This document shows, one piece after another, positions 1 to 6,491 of a stretch of DNA of 12,554 bases. The translations under genes and the position numbers were made by a program. The notes below the pieces were generated by a model. It was not told where the DNA came from, ran no database searches, and was given only the letters and a program-made list of their open reading frames with translations. The stretch lies in contig JAIRZW010000052.1 in NCBI GenBank assembly GCA_031267015.1, positions 1 through 12,554 of the forward strand, written 5' to 3'. The stretch's first letter is position 1. Each line of letters starts with the position of its first letter. Source of the DNA: Heliobacteriaceae bacterium. Its GTDB lineage: Bacteria > Cyanobacteriota > Vampirovibrionia > Gastranaerophilales > Gastranaerophilaceae.

Positions 1-2
1 TA

Positions 3-1337
3 GTTTGGTACATTATTATTAATTATGAAAAGGACGAAGGCTTAGTGCCAAGATGGGCTGAAACTTTGAATAATGCCCCGCTGTACGATAACGGAGAATT
101 GCCTGATTTATCTTCTGCCATAGAACTCGCTTCACTGTTCGCATTGTCAAGTGCATTAAACTTATATGACGACCTCATTGCAAATGCAGAAAATGCTATA
201 AAAAATGCTATTGACGGTACTTACCCTTATTGGGGTGACTCAGACACTCATGCAGGTCAAGAAGCAGCAGTTAAACAGATAAATGATTATTATGAAGGCT
301 CAAAAACAAAACAGACTAACATTGGTACAAATATAACAAATTTGCAGACTATTGTAAGTCAAATGCCTGTCGGCATCCGAAAAACAGAGCTTGGAACGCT
401 CATCAGTCAATTACAACAAATTTCTGGTGCAACAGATAGCATTGTTAAAAAAATGGAAACTTTTAACAATACAATAGGTCAGTGGAATGCCTCAAATGCC
501 CCATACAAACAGGATAGTAGGGAAATTGATAAAGATATTATCCGCGCTGCGTTTGGTGAAAATAGTGCCTGGCCGAAAGGCGGAGGTACTGACTGGGATA
601 AGATTAATAACACCGATACAAGTCTGCCTGCCAACCGCAAAGGCGGTGTTGCAAAAGCTATAGATGATGCCAAGATGACTTACAGCAATACTGGCATAGA
701 CCAATATCAGATACAGACACAATTGGAAGAAAAACTTAATGAATTTCAATGGCTTGACAACTATAACACGCATGCTCAGCAATTTGTAAGATGGCTCAAT
801 TCATGTGAACAGTTTAAAAACTATGTGCAATACGGTCTGGAAACTTTACCTTCAAAAGAGATTCCGCGCGAAAACGACCCTAAAGCGCAGTGGTACACCA
901 ATCTCTGGTACAGAATGGGCGGTATTAGCGAGACCAAAAAAGAAGAACCGTCCACCAAATTCAAAGTACTTGACGACAGCAAAATGAATAATCCTGATTA
1001 TCTTCAATACGCGCTTGAGACCGGCACGCTTGCAATGGAACAGGTTGTGTTTAGCGAAAAAGGCTCAGGCTTGTATCCGGGCTTAAAAACCACTGACTGG
1101 AAAGCCTGCACATTCGACAACATAAGCAATATTTCAAGACAAGACAACACGCTTGCCGTCGCAAAAGCAGAAGTTAAATACAAAAAAGCAGTCGAAGAAA
1201 TCCAAGCCACAGACAAGCGTTACGACCTCGACCTTAAAAAGCTTGATACCCAGCACAATGCGCTTCAAACAGAGTTTGATTCAATAAAAACAATTATAAA
1301 CAAAAACGCGGAACGCTCGTTTAAAGCTTTCTCGTAA
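3..1337 (+). CDS. Unrecognised protein with coiled-coil C terminus, 5'-partial
   Basis: The frame is open from the first bases of the window to the TAA at 1335-1337, so the gene probably begins upstream. A GTG at 45 could serve as a start (430 residues), but only a poor AGG-like site precedes it and the frame stays open before it (..IIINYEKDEGL), so I treat that codon as an internal valine. The protein is rich in Asn, Asp, Gln, Lys and Thr, with few cysteines and no membrane segment. The last 60 or so residues are strongly charged and heptad-like (KYDLDLKKLDTQHNALQ), ending KNAERSFKAFS, consistent with a coiled coil. I do not recognise the family. The composition would suit a secreted or structural protein, but that is only a guess. 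Being a real gene is likely, given its length and lack of a credible competing frame. Confidence 0.75.
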   Translation, partial: VWYIIINYEKDEGLVPRWAETLNNAPLYDNGELPDLSSAIELASLFALSSALNLYDDLIANAENAIKNAIDGTYPYWGDSDTHAGQEAAVKQINDYYEGSKTKQTNIGTNITNLQTIVSQMPVGIRKTELGTLISQLQQISGATDSIVKKMETFNNTIGQWNASNAPYKQDSREIDKDIIRAAFGENSAWPKGGGTDWDKINNTDTSLPANRKGGVAKAIDDAKMTYSNTGIDQYQIQTQLEEKLNEFQWLDNYNTHAQQFVRWLNSCEQFKNYVQYGLETLPSKEIPRENDPKAQWYTNLWYRMGGISETKKEEPSTKFKVLDDSKMNNPDYLQYALETGTLAMEQVVFSEKGSGLYPGLKTTDWKACTFDNISNISRQDNTLAVAKAEVKYKKAVEEIQATDKRYDLDLKKLDTQHNALQTEFDSIKTIINKNAERSFKAFS

Positions 1338-1349
1338 CACTCATTCATA

Positions 1350-1399
1350 GGGATTCTTCGCCGCCTTCCCCACCATCTGCGGGGCGGGCTCAGAATGAC
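1350..1399. repeat. Dispersed-repeat remnant in grpE upstream region
   Basis: This short GC-rich island (GGGATTCTTCGCC ... GCTCAGAATGAC) sits in an otherwise very AT-rich intergenic stretch. Its ends match my memory of a dispersed repeat whose other strand starts GTCATTCTGAG and ends GAAGAATCCC, common in many bacterial genomes. The middle can fold imperfectly (GCCTTCCCC at 1363-1371 with GGGGCGGGC at 1381-1389). No T-run follows, so a classical terminator for the upstream gene is not supported. The rest of 1338-1485 is the AT-rich grpE promoter region. Confidence 0.5.
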
Positions 1400-1438
1400 A
1401 TAAATTTAGTTAAAAAATTAAAAAATAATAAATTTTCC

Positions 1439-1466
1439 TTGTTAAATTATCTTTATAAACTATAAT
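1439..1466 (+). promoter_or_regulatory. Predicted sigma70-type promoter of the grpE-dnaJ operon
   Basis: TTGTTA (1439-1444) and a perfect TATAAT (1461-1466) are separated by 16 bases. Transcription would start near 1473, giving a very short leader; the ribosome binding site GGGAG lies at 1474-1478, seven bases before the grpE ATG. No CIRCE (HrcA) inverted repeat is visible, so heat-shock control of that type is not supported here. Confidence 0.6.
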
Positions 1467-1485
1467 ATTATAAGGGAGAAACATT

Positions 1486-2037
1486 ATGGCAAAAAAAGAT
1501 AAAAATAACCCGTTTAACGATGAGAGTCTTGACGAGATTCAAGACACTGATGTTGTTGATAGTGTTGAGAACCTCCAACCCTCAACTCTCAACCCTCAAC
1601 TCTCAACCGAGTACGATCGGCTTAATCAGCAGTACATAAGGCTTGCAGCGGATTTTGACAACTTCCGCAAAAGACAGGAGGCTGAACGCGAAGAATTACT
1701 GAAATTCGGCACGCAAAACGCACTGAAAAAGCTTATTGACGTGCTCGACAACTTTGAGCGCGGACAAAAAGCCATTGAAAACATTCAGGATTGCGAACAG
1801 GTTAAGGAAAGCTTTGACAAGATTCACAAGCAAACGCTTGATGTGCTGCAAAAGCTTGGCATGGAAGTGATTGACACGCAGGGGCAGCAATTTGACCCGA
1901 ACTTTCACGACGCTGTAATGCAGACCCCGACAAACGAATACCCCGAGCATACAATTATAAACGAACTACAAAAAGGCTACAAAACCGGGGATAAGGTTTT
2001 AAGACCTGCACTGGTGAATGTAGCGGTTGAAGGTTAA
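1486..2037 (+). CDS. grpE: GrpE, nucleotide exchange factor of DnaK
   Basis: GrpE is the cytoplasmic co-chaperone that releases ADP from DnaK. The 183-residue length is normal for the family. An acidic, disordered N terminus (about 1-42) is followed by the long helical segment (EYDRLNQQYIRLAADFDNFRKR, 42-63 region) and the C-terminal beta domain with the characteristic FDPNFHDAVMQTP at 136-148 and a GYKTGDKVLRPALVNVA ending. The ATG has GGGAG seven bases upstream. It is the first gene of a tight operon, eight bases before dnaJ. Oddity: residues 29-41 are encoded by a heptanucleotide tandem repeat. Family assignment is secure. Confidence 0.97.
   Translation: MAKKDKNNPFNDESLDEIQDTDVVDSVENLQPSTLNPQLSTEYDRLNQQYIRLAADFDNFRKRQEAEREELLKFGTQNALKKLIDVLDNFERGQKAIENIQDCEQVKESFDKIHKQTLDVLQKLGMEVIDTQGQQFDPNFHDAVMQTPTNEYPEHTIINELQKGYKTGDKVLRPALVNVAVEG
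1570..1608 (+). repeat. Heptanucleotide tandem repeat inside grpE
   Basis: Five successive 7-base units of the form AACYYYC (AACCTCC, AACCCTC, AACTCTC, AACCCTC, AACTCTC) plus AACC. The last four also form two perfect 14-base units (1577-1590 and 1591-1604). It encodes the disordered stretch NLQPSTLNPQLST of GrpE. Because seven is not a multiple of three, only changes of three units preserve the frame. Confidence 0.85.
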
Positions 2038-2045
2038 CAGAAATA

Positions 2046-3161
2046 ATGGATTACTACGAAATATTAGAAGTATCAAAAGACGCGGGCAAAGAAGAAATAA
2101 AATCAGCTTTCAGGCAGAAAGCAAGGGCGCTTCACCCGGACGTAAACAAGGCGCCGGATGCGGCGGAAAAGTTTAAGGAGCTTGGCAAAGCCTACGAAAC
2201 CTTAATGGACGACAACAAGCGCGCTACTTACGACCGCTTTGGCGAAGACGGCCTGAAAAACGCGGGGTTTGACACGGGCGGACCGTTTGCCGGCGGTTTC
2301 GGCGGACTGGATGAGGTTTTGCAGTCGTTCATGAGCGGCATGGGATTTAACTTTGGCGGTTTCGGATTCGGCCATGACCCGAATGCGCCGTTTCCGGGCG
2401 ACGACTTGCGGCTCGATATTGAAATAAGCTTTGAAGAAGCGGTTTTCGGCACGCAAAAAGAAATTAAATTCGACCACCTTGAACTCTGTCCGGCTTGCAG
2501 CGGAACCGGCGCGCAAAAAGGCTCACAGCCCGAAGTTTGTCCGGCCTGCCACGGAACCGGACAGGTTCAGCATGTTATGCGAACCCCTATGGGTGCGTTT
2601 TCACAGATTGCAACATGCCCGGAATGCCGCGGCGCAGGACAGGTGATTAAGCACAAATGCCCTGAGTGCAAAGGCCATGGCCATGCCGGCAAAGAAAAAT
2701 CAATAGAAATCAAAATCCCTGCCGGAGTGGATAACATGTCAAAAATACGGGTTTCCGGCGAAGGCGACGCAGGCCGCAACGGCGGCAGGCCGGGGGATTT
2801 GTTCGTAGTGCTTCACGTGAAACCGTCGGATTACTTCAAACGCGACGGCTCGGATATTTATACCAAAATAGAAATCTCGCCGGCGCAGGCGGTTTTGGGT
2901 GACGAGGTTACTGTCAGAACCATTGACGGCGAACAAACAATCCACATTGCAGCAGGAGTGCAGAGCGGCAACTCAGTAAAACTCAAAAATGCGGGCGTAC
3001 CGCTGGTTTCGCGCCCATCTAGCCGCGGCGACCATGTTGTGGTAATATCTGTTAAAATACCGGCAAAGATTTCCGACGAGGAAAAAGAATTGTACAAAAA
3101 ACTGTATGAAATCAATACAGGCAAGACCGCAAAACCCGCAGGCTGGTTTGCGAAAAAGTAA
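2046..3161 (+). CDS. dnaJ: DnaJ (Hsp40) co-chaperone
   Basis: A full-length type I DnaJ of 371 residues, which delivers substrates to DnaK and stimulates its ATPase in the cytoplasm. Domains in order: J domain (1-66) with the essential HPD at 30-32; a Gly/Phe-rich linker (about 75-110); a zinc-binding domain with four CxxCxGxG repeats (cysteines at 148/151, 165/168, 191/194 and 205/208); and the C-terminal substrate-binding domains. All key residues are present. It follows grpE by eight bases and precedes the propeller gene by four, so the genes are very probably co-transcribed. DnaK is not in the window. A CbpA-type paralogue would lack the zinc fingers, so DnaJ is the better name. Confidence 0.97.
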   Translation: MDYYEILEVSKDAGKEEIKSAFRQKARALHPDVNKAPDAAEKFKELGKAYETLMDDNKRATYDRFGEDGLKNAGFDTGGPFAGGFGGLDEVLQSFMSGMGFNFGGFGFGHDPNAPFPGDDLRLDIEISFEEAVFGTQKEIKFDHLELCPACSGTGAQKGSQPEVCPACHGTGQVQHVMRTPMGAFSQIATCPECRGAGQVIKHKCPECKGHGHAGKEKSIEIKIPAGVDNMSKIRVSGEGDAGRNGGRPGDLFVVLHVKPSDYFKRDGSDIYTKIEISPAQAVLGDEVTVRTIDGEQTIHIAAGVQSGNSVKLKNAGVPLVSRPSSRGDHVVVISVKIPAKISDEEKELYKKLYEINTGKTAKPAGWFAKK

Positions 3162-3165
3162 ATAG

Positions 3166-4719
3166 GTGAATATGCTCAACAAAAACAACAACGTCATTGC
3201 GAGGAGGGTTAAAGCCCGACCCCGGAACAGAGTCCGGGGCAGGCTGCAAGGCAATCCAGCCTTTTATGGCAATCGGAATAAGCTGGATTGCTTCGCGCTC
3301 GGATTGACCTTCGCGCTCGCAATGACGTTGTTGTTATTCACTTTGCCGGCTTATGCGGCAAAAGTGCCCGAGCAGGTCAAAACTTACGTAAACAACTCTT
3401 TCCCGGGCACGAACTTCCGGTTTGACGGGGTTATTATTCTGCCGGATAACACGATTTATCTGCCGCTTTTTCCCGCGAAAATACTTGAACCCGGGGTTAT
3501 AGAGGTCGAATCGACCATGCCCGGAGGCAAAAAGCTGGCTGACAAGCCGGATGTGGTGATTTTTAACAGTGATTTTGTTTTGTTGAAGGTTTTAAACGAG
3601 CCCAACGGCAAAAAAACAATCGTAAAGCTTTCTAATCCGCCGCAGGCAGTACGTTCCGGGCTGCTTCCGCAGGACATGCTCGTGCCAAAAGGACTTGTGA
3701 TTCCCGAGAATATGAAAGGGATTATCGGCAACCTTGAAATCGGCACAGTGCAAGACCAAGGGCTTAGGGTTGAGGCTGTAAAACCCTCTTCCCGCGACTC
3801 TGTGGCGGATATTGCGCAGTTAAAAAATAAAGCGTTCTATATTTCAACCAGCTACAGTAAAAATATCAGAGTGCTTAACCCGGGCGCAAAACCCGCTGAA
3901 TACGCGCTTGTACAGAAACATATCCCGATTTCGGTTCAGGGCTACAATGACAAATTCCTGCTCGTGACGTCTTATGACAAACCTTCTCTTGACGTGATTT
4001 CGCTTCAGGATGACGAGGTAATCCGCCAGATTCCGTTCAAAACCCAGCCCGATGAAATTATTGTTGACGCGCAAAACAAAAAGGCTTATGTTTCAAGCGC
4101 TGAGGATTCAAGCGTTTATGTGGTAAACCTTGAAACAATGACGCTCAGCAAACAAATTAAAATCAGCGGCATGTGCGAAAAGCTTACGCTGAGCGACGAC
4201 GGCGCAAAGTTGTTTTATTTTGACAAAAAATCACGCGATATTTGGGCGATTGAGCTTGATAACAACTATCTTTTGAAAGATATCGGCAAGTTTCCGAACG
4301 TGTCGAAAATCGCTTACACAAACAACAAAATCTACATTACCAGCCGCACAAAAAACCGGCTTGCGATAATCGATTACGACACAATCGGTCTGATTGCGGA
4401 AATTGAAATCGCTGAAAAACCGGTTGACATGGCGGTTTACAATAATAATTTGTTCATTCTCGGCGCAGCGCAAAACGAAATTCAGATTGTAAACACTGCA
4501 ACCGACACGGTTACAGACACGATTTATCTGAATACAAACGGGTTTTCGACAAAGATTGAGCCGGTCGCAGGCACGTCGCTTGCGCTGGTTACCGACACAA
4601 AAGCCTCTATGTACACGGTCGTTGACCTTGCAAACAAAAAGGTCCTTAAAACAAACGTTTTGGACATGCCTGTAAGCTCTATTGTTGTTATGGAGCGCAT
4701 AAACAAAATTAGCGAGTAG
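3166..4719 (+). CDS. Exported YVTN/NHL-type beta-propeller protein
   Basis: A 517-residue protein whose residues from about 210 on consist of short strand repeats of the YVTN/NHL beta-propeller kind (KNKAFYISTSYSKNIRVLNP, KKAYVSSAEDSSVYVVNLET, NKIYITSRTKNRLAIIDYDT). Such propellers usually act as binding scaffolds outside the cytoplasm; no catalytic motif is visible. The start may be GTG 3166 or the in-frame ATG 3172 (MLNKNNN); AGGTG at 3164-3168 is nearer the second. The N terminus is odd: residues 7-57 are encoded by a palindromic repeat, and a hydrophobic segment (about 42-60) ending LPAYAA-KVPEQ looks like a signal peptide with cleavage after Ala65. A late in-frame ATG at 3322 would drop most of the repeat but lose the basic n-region. 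It sits between dnaJ and an O-methyltransferase. The substrate is unknown. Confidence 0.85.
   Translation: MNMLNKNNNVIARRVKARPRNRVRGRLQGNPAFYGNRNKLDCFALGLTFALAMTLLLFTLPAYAAKVPEQVKTYVNNSFPGTNFRFDGVIILPDNTIYLPLFPAKILEPGVIEVESTMPGGKKLADKPDVVIFNSDFVLLKVLNEPNGKKTIVKLSNPPQAVRSGLLPQDMLVPKGLVIPENMKGIIGNLEIGTVQDQGLRVEAVKPSSRDSVADIAQLKNKAFYISTSYSKNIRVLNPGAKPAEYALVQKHIPISVQGYNDKFLLVTSYDKPSLDVISLQDDEVIRQIPFKTQPDEIIVDAQNKKAYVSSAEDSSVYVVNLETMTLSKQIKISGMCEKLTLSDDGAKLFYFDKKSRDIWAIELDNNYLLKDIGKFPNVSKIAYTNNKIYITSRTKNRLAIIDYDTIGLIAEIEIAEKPVDMAVYNNNLFILGAAQNEIQIVNTATDTVTDTIYLNTNGFSTKIEPVAGTSLALVTDTKASMYTVVDLANKKVLKTNVLDMPVSSIVVMERINKISE
3184..3335. repeat. Composite palindromic repeat inside a signal-peptide coding region
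   Basis: Perfect 20-base terminal inverted repeats (AACAACAACGTCATTGCGAG at 3184-3203, complement at 3316-3335) enclose a second inverted pair, GCAATCCAGC (3251-3260) and GCTGGATTGC (3282-3291), with a 21-base loop. A further hairpin, CCCCGGA (3220-3226) with TCCGGGG (3233-3239), is nested in the left half and looks like an extra insertion. The core matches the element at 5396-5486. The propeller gene stays open across the whole element. Confidence 0.9.
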
Positions 4720-4722
4720 TGA

Positions 4723-5295
4723 ATGGTGAATAGTTCTTCAAAGCAGATACTTTCTGATTTAGAAAAAACTCAAAAGGAGTTTTGGAATATTTCGCGTGTG
4801 ACCGGCGAATTTTTGAACCTGCTTGTGCGTCAGATTAGGGCGAAAAATGTTTTGGAAGTCGGAACTTCCAACGGGTATTCGGGAATCTGGCTTGGCCTTG
4901 CGCTCAAACAAACCGGCGGAAAGCTTACGACTATTGAATATTGGGATAAACGGCTTTCGGTCGCAAAAGAAAATTTTAAAAAATGCGCTCTTGAAGATGT
5001 GATAGAAACCGTTCAGGGTTCGGCTTTGGAGGTTTTGGAGGCGCTGAGTGAGGATTACACGGCGGATTTGGCGTTTGTTGACGCGAACAAGACTGAATAT
5101 GTTAAGTATTTTGAGCTTATTGACAAGCATTTGAAGCCCGGCGGAATTATTGTGTGCGACAACGTTTTATCGCATGAGGAGAAGTGCAGGCCTTTTATTG
5201 ACGCGATTAACGCACATCCGGATTACCACAACGTAATCCTGCCGCTGCCTGCGGGGCTTTCATTAGGTATTAAACAAATCCCGCCGGCCTCCTAA
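4723..5295 (+). CDS. SAM-dependent O-methyltransferase (CCoAOMT/COMT-like family)
   Basis: A 190-residue Rossmann-fold methyltransferase of the Methyltransf_3 class, which moves a methyl group from S-adenosylmethionine to a hydroxyl, usually with a divalent metal. Visible motifs: SAM-binding motif I VLEVGTSNGYSG (43-54), the acidic end of strand two (IEYWDKR, Glu72), the metal-ligand Asp in AFVDANKTEY (Asp120) and CDNVLS (Asp146, Asn147). The family is usually 210-225 residues, so this member is slightly short at the N terminus. The ATG comes three bases after the propeller stop with no clear ribosome binding site, suggesting translational coupling. It closes the grpE operon; the acceptor substrate cannot be told from sequence. 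Confidence 0.88.
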   Translation: MVNSSSKQILSDLEKTQKEFWNISRVTGEFLNLLVRQIRAKNVLEVGTSNGYSGIWLGLALKQTGGKLTTIEYWDKRLSVAKENFKKCALEDVIETVQGSALEVLEALSEDYTADLAFVDANKTEYVKYFELIDKHLKPGGIIVCDNVLSHEEKCRPFIDAINAHPDYHNVILPLPAGLSLGIKQIPPAS

Positions 5296-5310
5296 CTTTA
5301 GAAAATGTAC

Positions 5311-5339
5311 TTGACAAACACCCAAAAATCTTATACAAT
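5311..5339 (+). promoter_or_regulatory. Predicted sigma70-type promoter of prepilin-like gene 1
   Basis: A consensus TTGACA (5311-5316) and TACAAT (5334-5339) are spaced by exactly 17 bases. The same arrangement occurs before the downstream paralogue, and that conservation supports function. Confidence 0.75.
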
Positions 5340-5347
5340 CACTTGTG

Positions 5348-5362
5348 GTTACATTTCGTAAC
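5348..5362 (+). promoter_or_regulatory. Conserved dyad GTTAC-N5-GTAAC at predicted transcript start, copy 1
   Basis: GTTACATTTCGTAAC begins eight bases after the -10 box, at or just past the expected start of transcription. It is identical in sequence and spacing at 6462-6476. It could be an operator or a small hairpin at the mRNA 5' end; the sequence alone does not decide. Confidence 0.5.
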
Positions 5363-5377
5363 AGATAGGAGATAAGT

Positions 5378-6412
5378 ATGAGAAAGAAAGTTACACGTCA
5401 TTGCGAGGAACGTAGTGACGAAGCAATCCAGAAAAACGGCAGTTATTGTAAACTGGATTGCTTCGCCCTAAAGGCTCGCAATGACAGGAAAGGTTTTACG
5501 CTGGCAGAGGTGTTAATTACACTCGGGATTATCGGAGTAGTAGCGGCGATTGTTATGCCGGGACTTATTCAGGATTGGAGGGAGAAATCTTACTCAACGG
5601 CTAAAGAGGTATTTAACAGGCGGTTAGAGGAAGCAACGAGACAAATGAATGTTAATGAAGTTTTAACTGGTTATTCCTCAACAGAAACATTTGTCAACGA
5701 ACTAAAGAAATATATGAAAATATTACAAGTATGTCCAAGTGACCCGTCAGGTTGTTTTGCAGCGGCAGTAACAAATGGTGACGGCAGTGAAACAGTTGAA
5801 ACTAAAAATTTAAAGAATTCAAGTAACTTAAACGAAGGAAACTGGGGGACAAAAGCATTAGGGATAGGATTAATAAACGGTTATACGGCAATCCTAAGTT
5901 ATAATCCTGAGTGTTCAGTAGATGATATAACTGCACCCGGCTCACAGACTACTTCGTGTTTAAGTCTTGTATATGATATAAACGGAAAAGCAAAACCAAA
6001 CAAACTTGGCAAAGATGTCTATACATTAAATGCGAATATATTCAACAGTTGTAGCGGAATAAAGATAGGGAGTTTATGTATATCAGCATCAAATGAGTCA
6101 CGCACCCCTATAGACACTTGTAGTGGAAACACAGAGTATGACGATACAGGAAGTAGTAATGCATATTGTGCAACTAACTATTGGGCAGGAGCTAAGAAAA
6201 CTTGTGCCGACCAAGGCATGCGTCTTCCGACACGCAGTGAGCTGCTCTCGCTCAAAGGCGACCCTGCAACCAATGCAGGTATTTCAGGCTACTTCTGGTC
6301 CTCTGAGCCGTACGAGGGCTACGCCTACCTCGCGTGGTACGTGTACCTGCCTGGTGGGGGTCAGGACGGCGGCCTCAAGCGCGCCATCATCGATGTTCGT
6401 TGCGTGAGGTGA
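5378..6412 (+). CDS. Prepilin-like protein 1 with C-type-lectin-like variable C terminus
   Basis: A 344-residue protein with a type IV prepilin N terminus: KG-FTLAEVLITLGIIGVVAA, where prepilin peptidase would cut after Gly39 and Glu at mature position 5 (Glu44) is kept. The hydrophobic helix would hold it in the inner membrane or a pilus-like fibre; the rest faces outward and carries several cysteine pairs. From about residue 270 (NYWAGAKKTCADQGMRLPTRSE) it resembles the Fib_succ_major/C-type-lectin-like fold, ending GYFWSS...IDVRCVR. The ATG has AGGAG six bases upstream. The leader is 39 residues, not about 5, because a palindromic repeat was inserted in frame (residues 7-36); no other start lies between it and the cleavage site. 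The last codons are GC-rich and look hypervariable compared with the paralogue. A pseudopilin-like surface adhesin is the best guess. Confidence 0.88.
   Translation: MRKKVTRHCEERSDEAIQKNGSYCKLDCFALKARNDRKGFTLAEVLITLGIIGVVAAIVMPGLIQDWREKSYSTAKEVFNRRLEEATRQMNVNEVLTGYSSTETFVNELKKYMKILQVCPSDPSGCFAAAVTNGDGSETVETKNLKNSSNLNEGNWGTKALGIGLINGYTAILSYNPECSVDDITAPGSQTTSCLSLVYDINGKAKPNKLGKDVYTLNANIFNSCSGIKIGSLCISASNESRTPIDTCSGNTEYDDTGSSNAYCATNYWAGAKKTCADQGMRLPTRSELLSLKGDPATNAGISGYFWSSEPYEGYAYLAWYVYLPGGGQDGGLKRAIIDVRCVR
5396..5486. repeat. Palindromic repeat inserted in the prepilin leader
   Basis: Outer arms GTCATTGCGAG (5397-5407) and CTCGCAATGAC (5475-5485), plus a perfect 13-base inner pair CGAAGCAATCCAG (5419-5431) and CTGGATTGCTTCG (5453-5465) with a 21-base loop. 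It is translated in frame as RHCEERSDEAIQ...DCFALKARND, a peptide that recurs in databases as the product of this repeat type. It is absent from the paralogue at the same place. It belongs to the same family as the element at 3184-3335. Confidence 0.92.
6218..6409 (+). other. Candidate DGR variable region, prepilin-like gene 1
   Basis: Compared with 7236-7397, this 3' segment changes mostly at first and second codon positions while third bases stay fixed. From the shared TGG codon to the last sense codon, I count differences at 9 first, 12 second and 4 third positions over 25 codons. The segment is GC-rich with C-ending codons (TAC, GGC, GCC, CTC, ATC), unlike the AT-rich body of the gene. 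This fits adenine-specific mutagenesis of AAC/AAT template codons. An eight-codon insertion at 6254-6277 contains CCTGCA-N5-TGCAGG. No template repeat or reverse transcriptase is in the window, so the call is an inference. Confidence 0.6.
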
Positions 6413-6424
6413 TTGTTTATAGTA

Positions 6425-6453
6425 TTGACAAATTCCAAAAATTTTTATACAAT
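6425..6453 (+). promoter_or_regulatory. Predicted sigma70-type promoter of prepilin-like gene 2
   Basis: TTGACA (6425-6430), 17 bases, TACAAT (6448-6453), the same geometry as the promoter at 5311-5339. It begins 12 bases after the stop codon of gene 1. Confidence 0.75.
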
Positions 6454-6461
6454 CTCATATG

Positions 6462-6476
6462 GTTACATTTCGTAAC
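6462..6476 (+). promoter_or_regulatory. Conserved dyad GTTAC-N5-GTAAC at predicted transcript start, copy 2
   Basis: Same 15 bases and same eight-base distance from the -10 box as at 5348-5362, followed by the ribosome binding site AAGGAGG at 6480-6486. Shared position suggests co-regulation of the two paralogues. Confidence 0.5.
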
Positions 6477-6491
6477 TAAAAGGAGGAAAGT

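Noticed and set aside
3192..3327. CRISPR or insertion-sequence remnant at the start of the propeller gene
   Set aside because: There are no regularly spaced direct repeats and no transposase; the nested inverted arms fit a small palindromic element like that at 5396.
4759..5130. Minus-strand open frame of 123 codons opposite the methyltransferase gene
   Set aside because: Antisense to a gene with clear SAM-binding motifs; no ribosome binding site and no recognisable domain.
5378..5486. Prepilin-like gene 1 as a pseudogene disrupted by a repeat
   Set aside because: The repeat keeps the frame, a good ribosome binding site and ATG precede it, and the gene is intact through a normal C terminus.
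6123..6407. Open frame of 94 codons on the plus strand overlapping the end of prepilin-like gene 1
   Set aside because: It lies wholly inside the prepilin gene in another frame, has no ribosome binding site, and its openness follows from the GC-rich, stop-poor variable segment.
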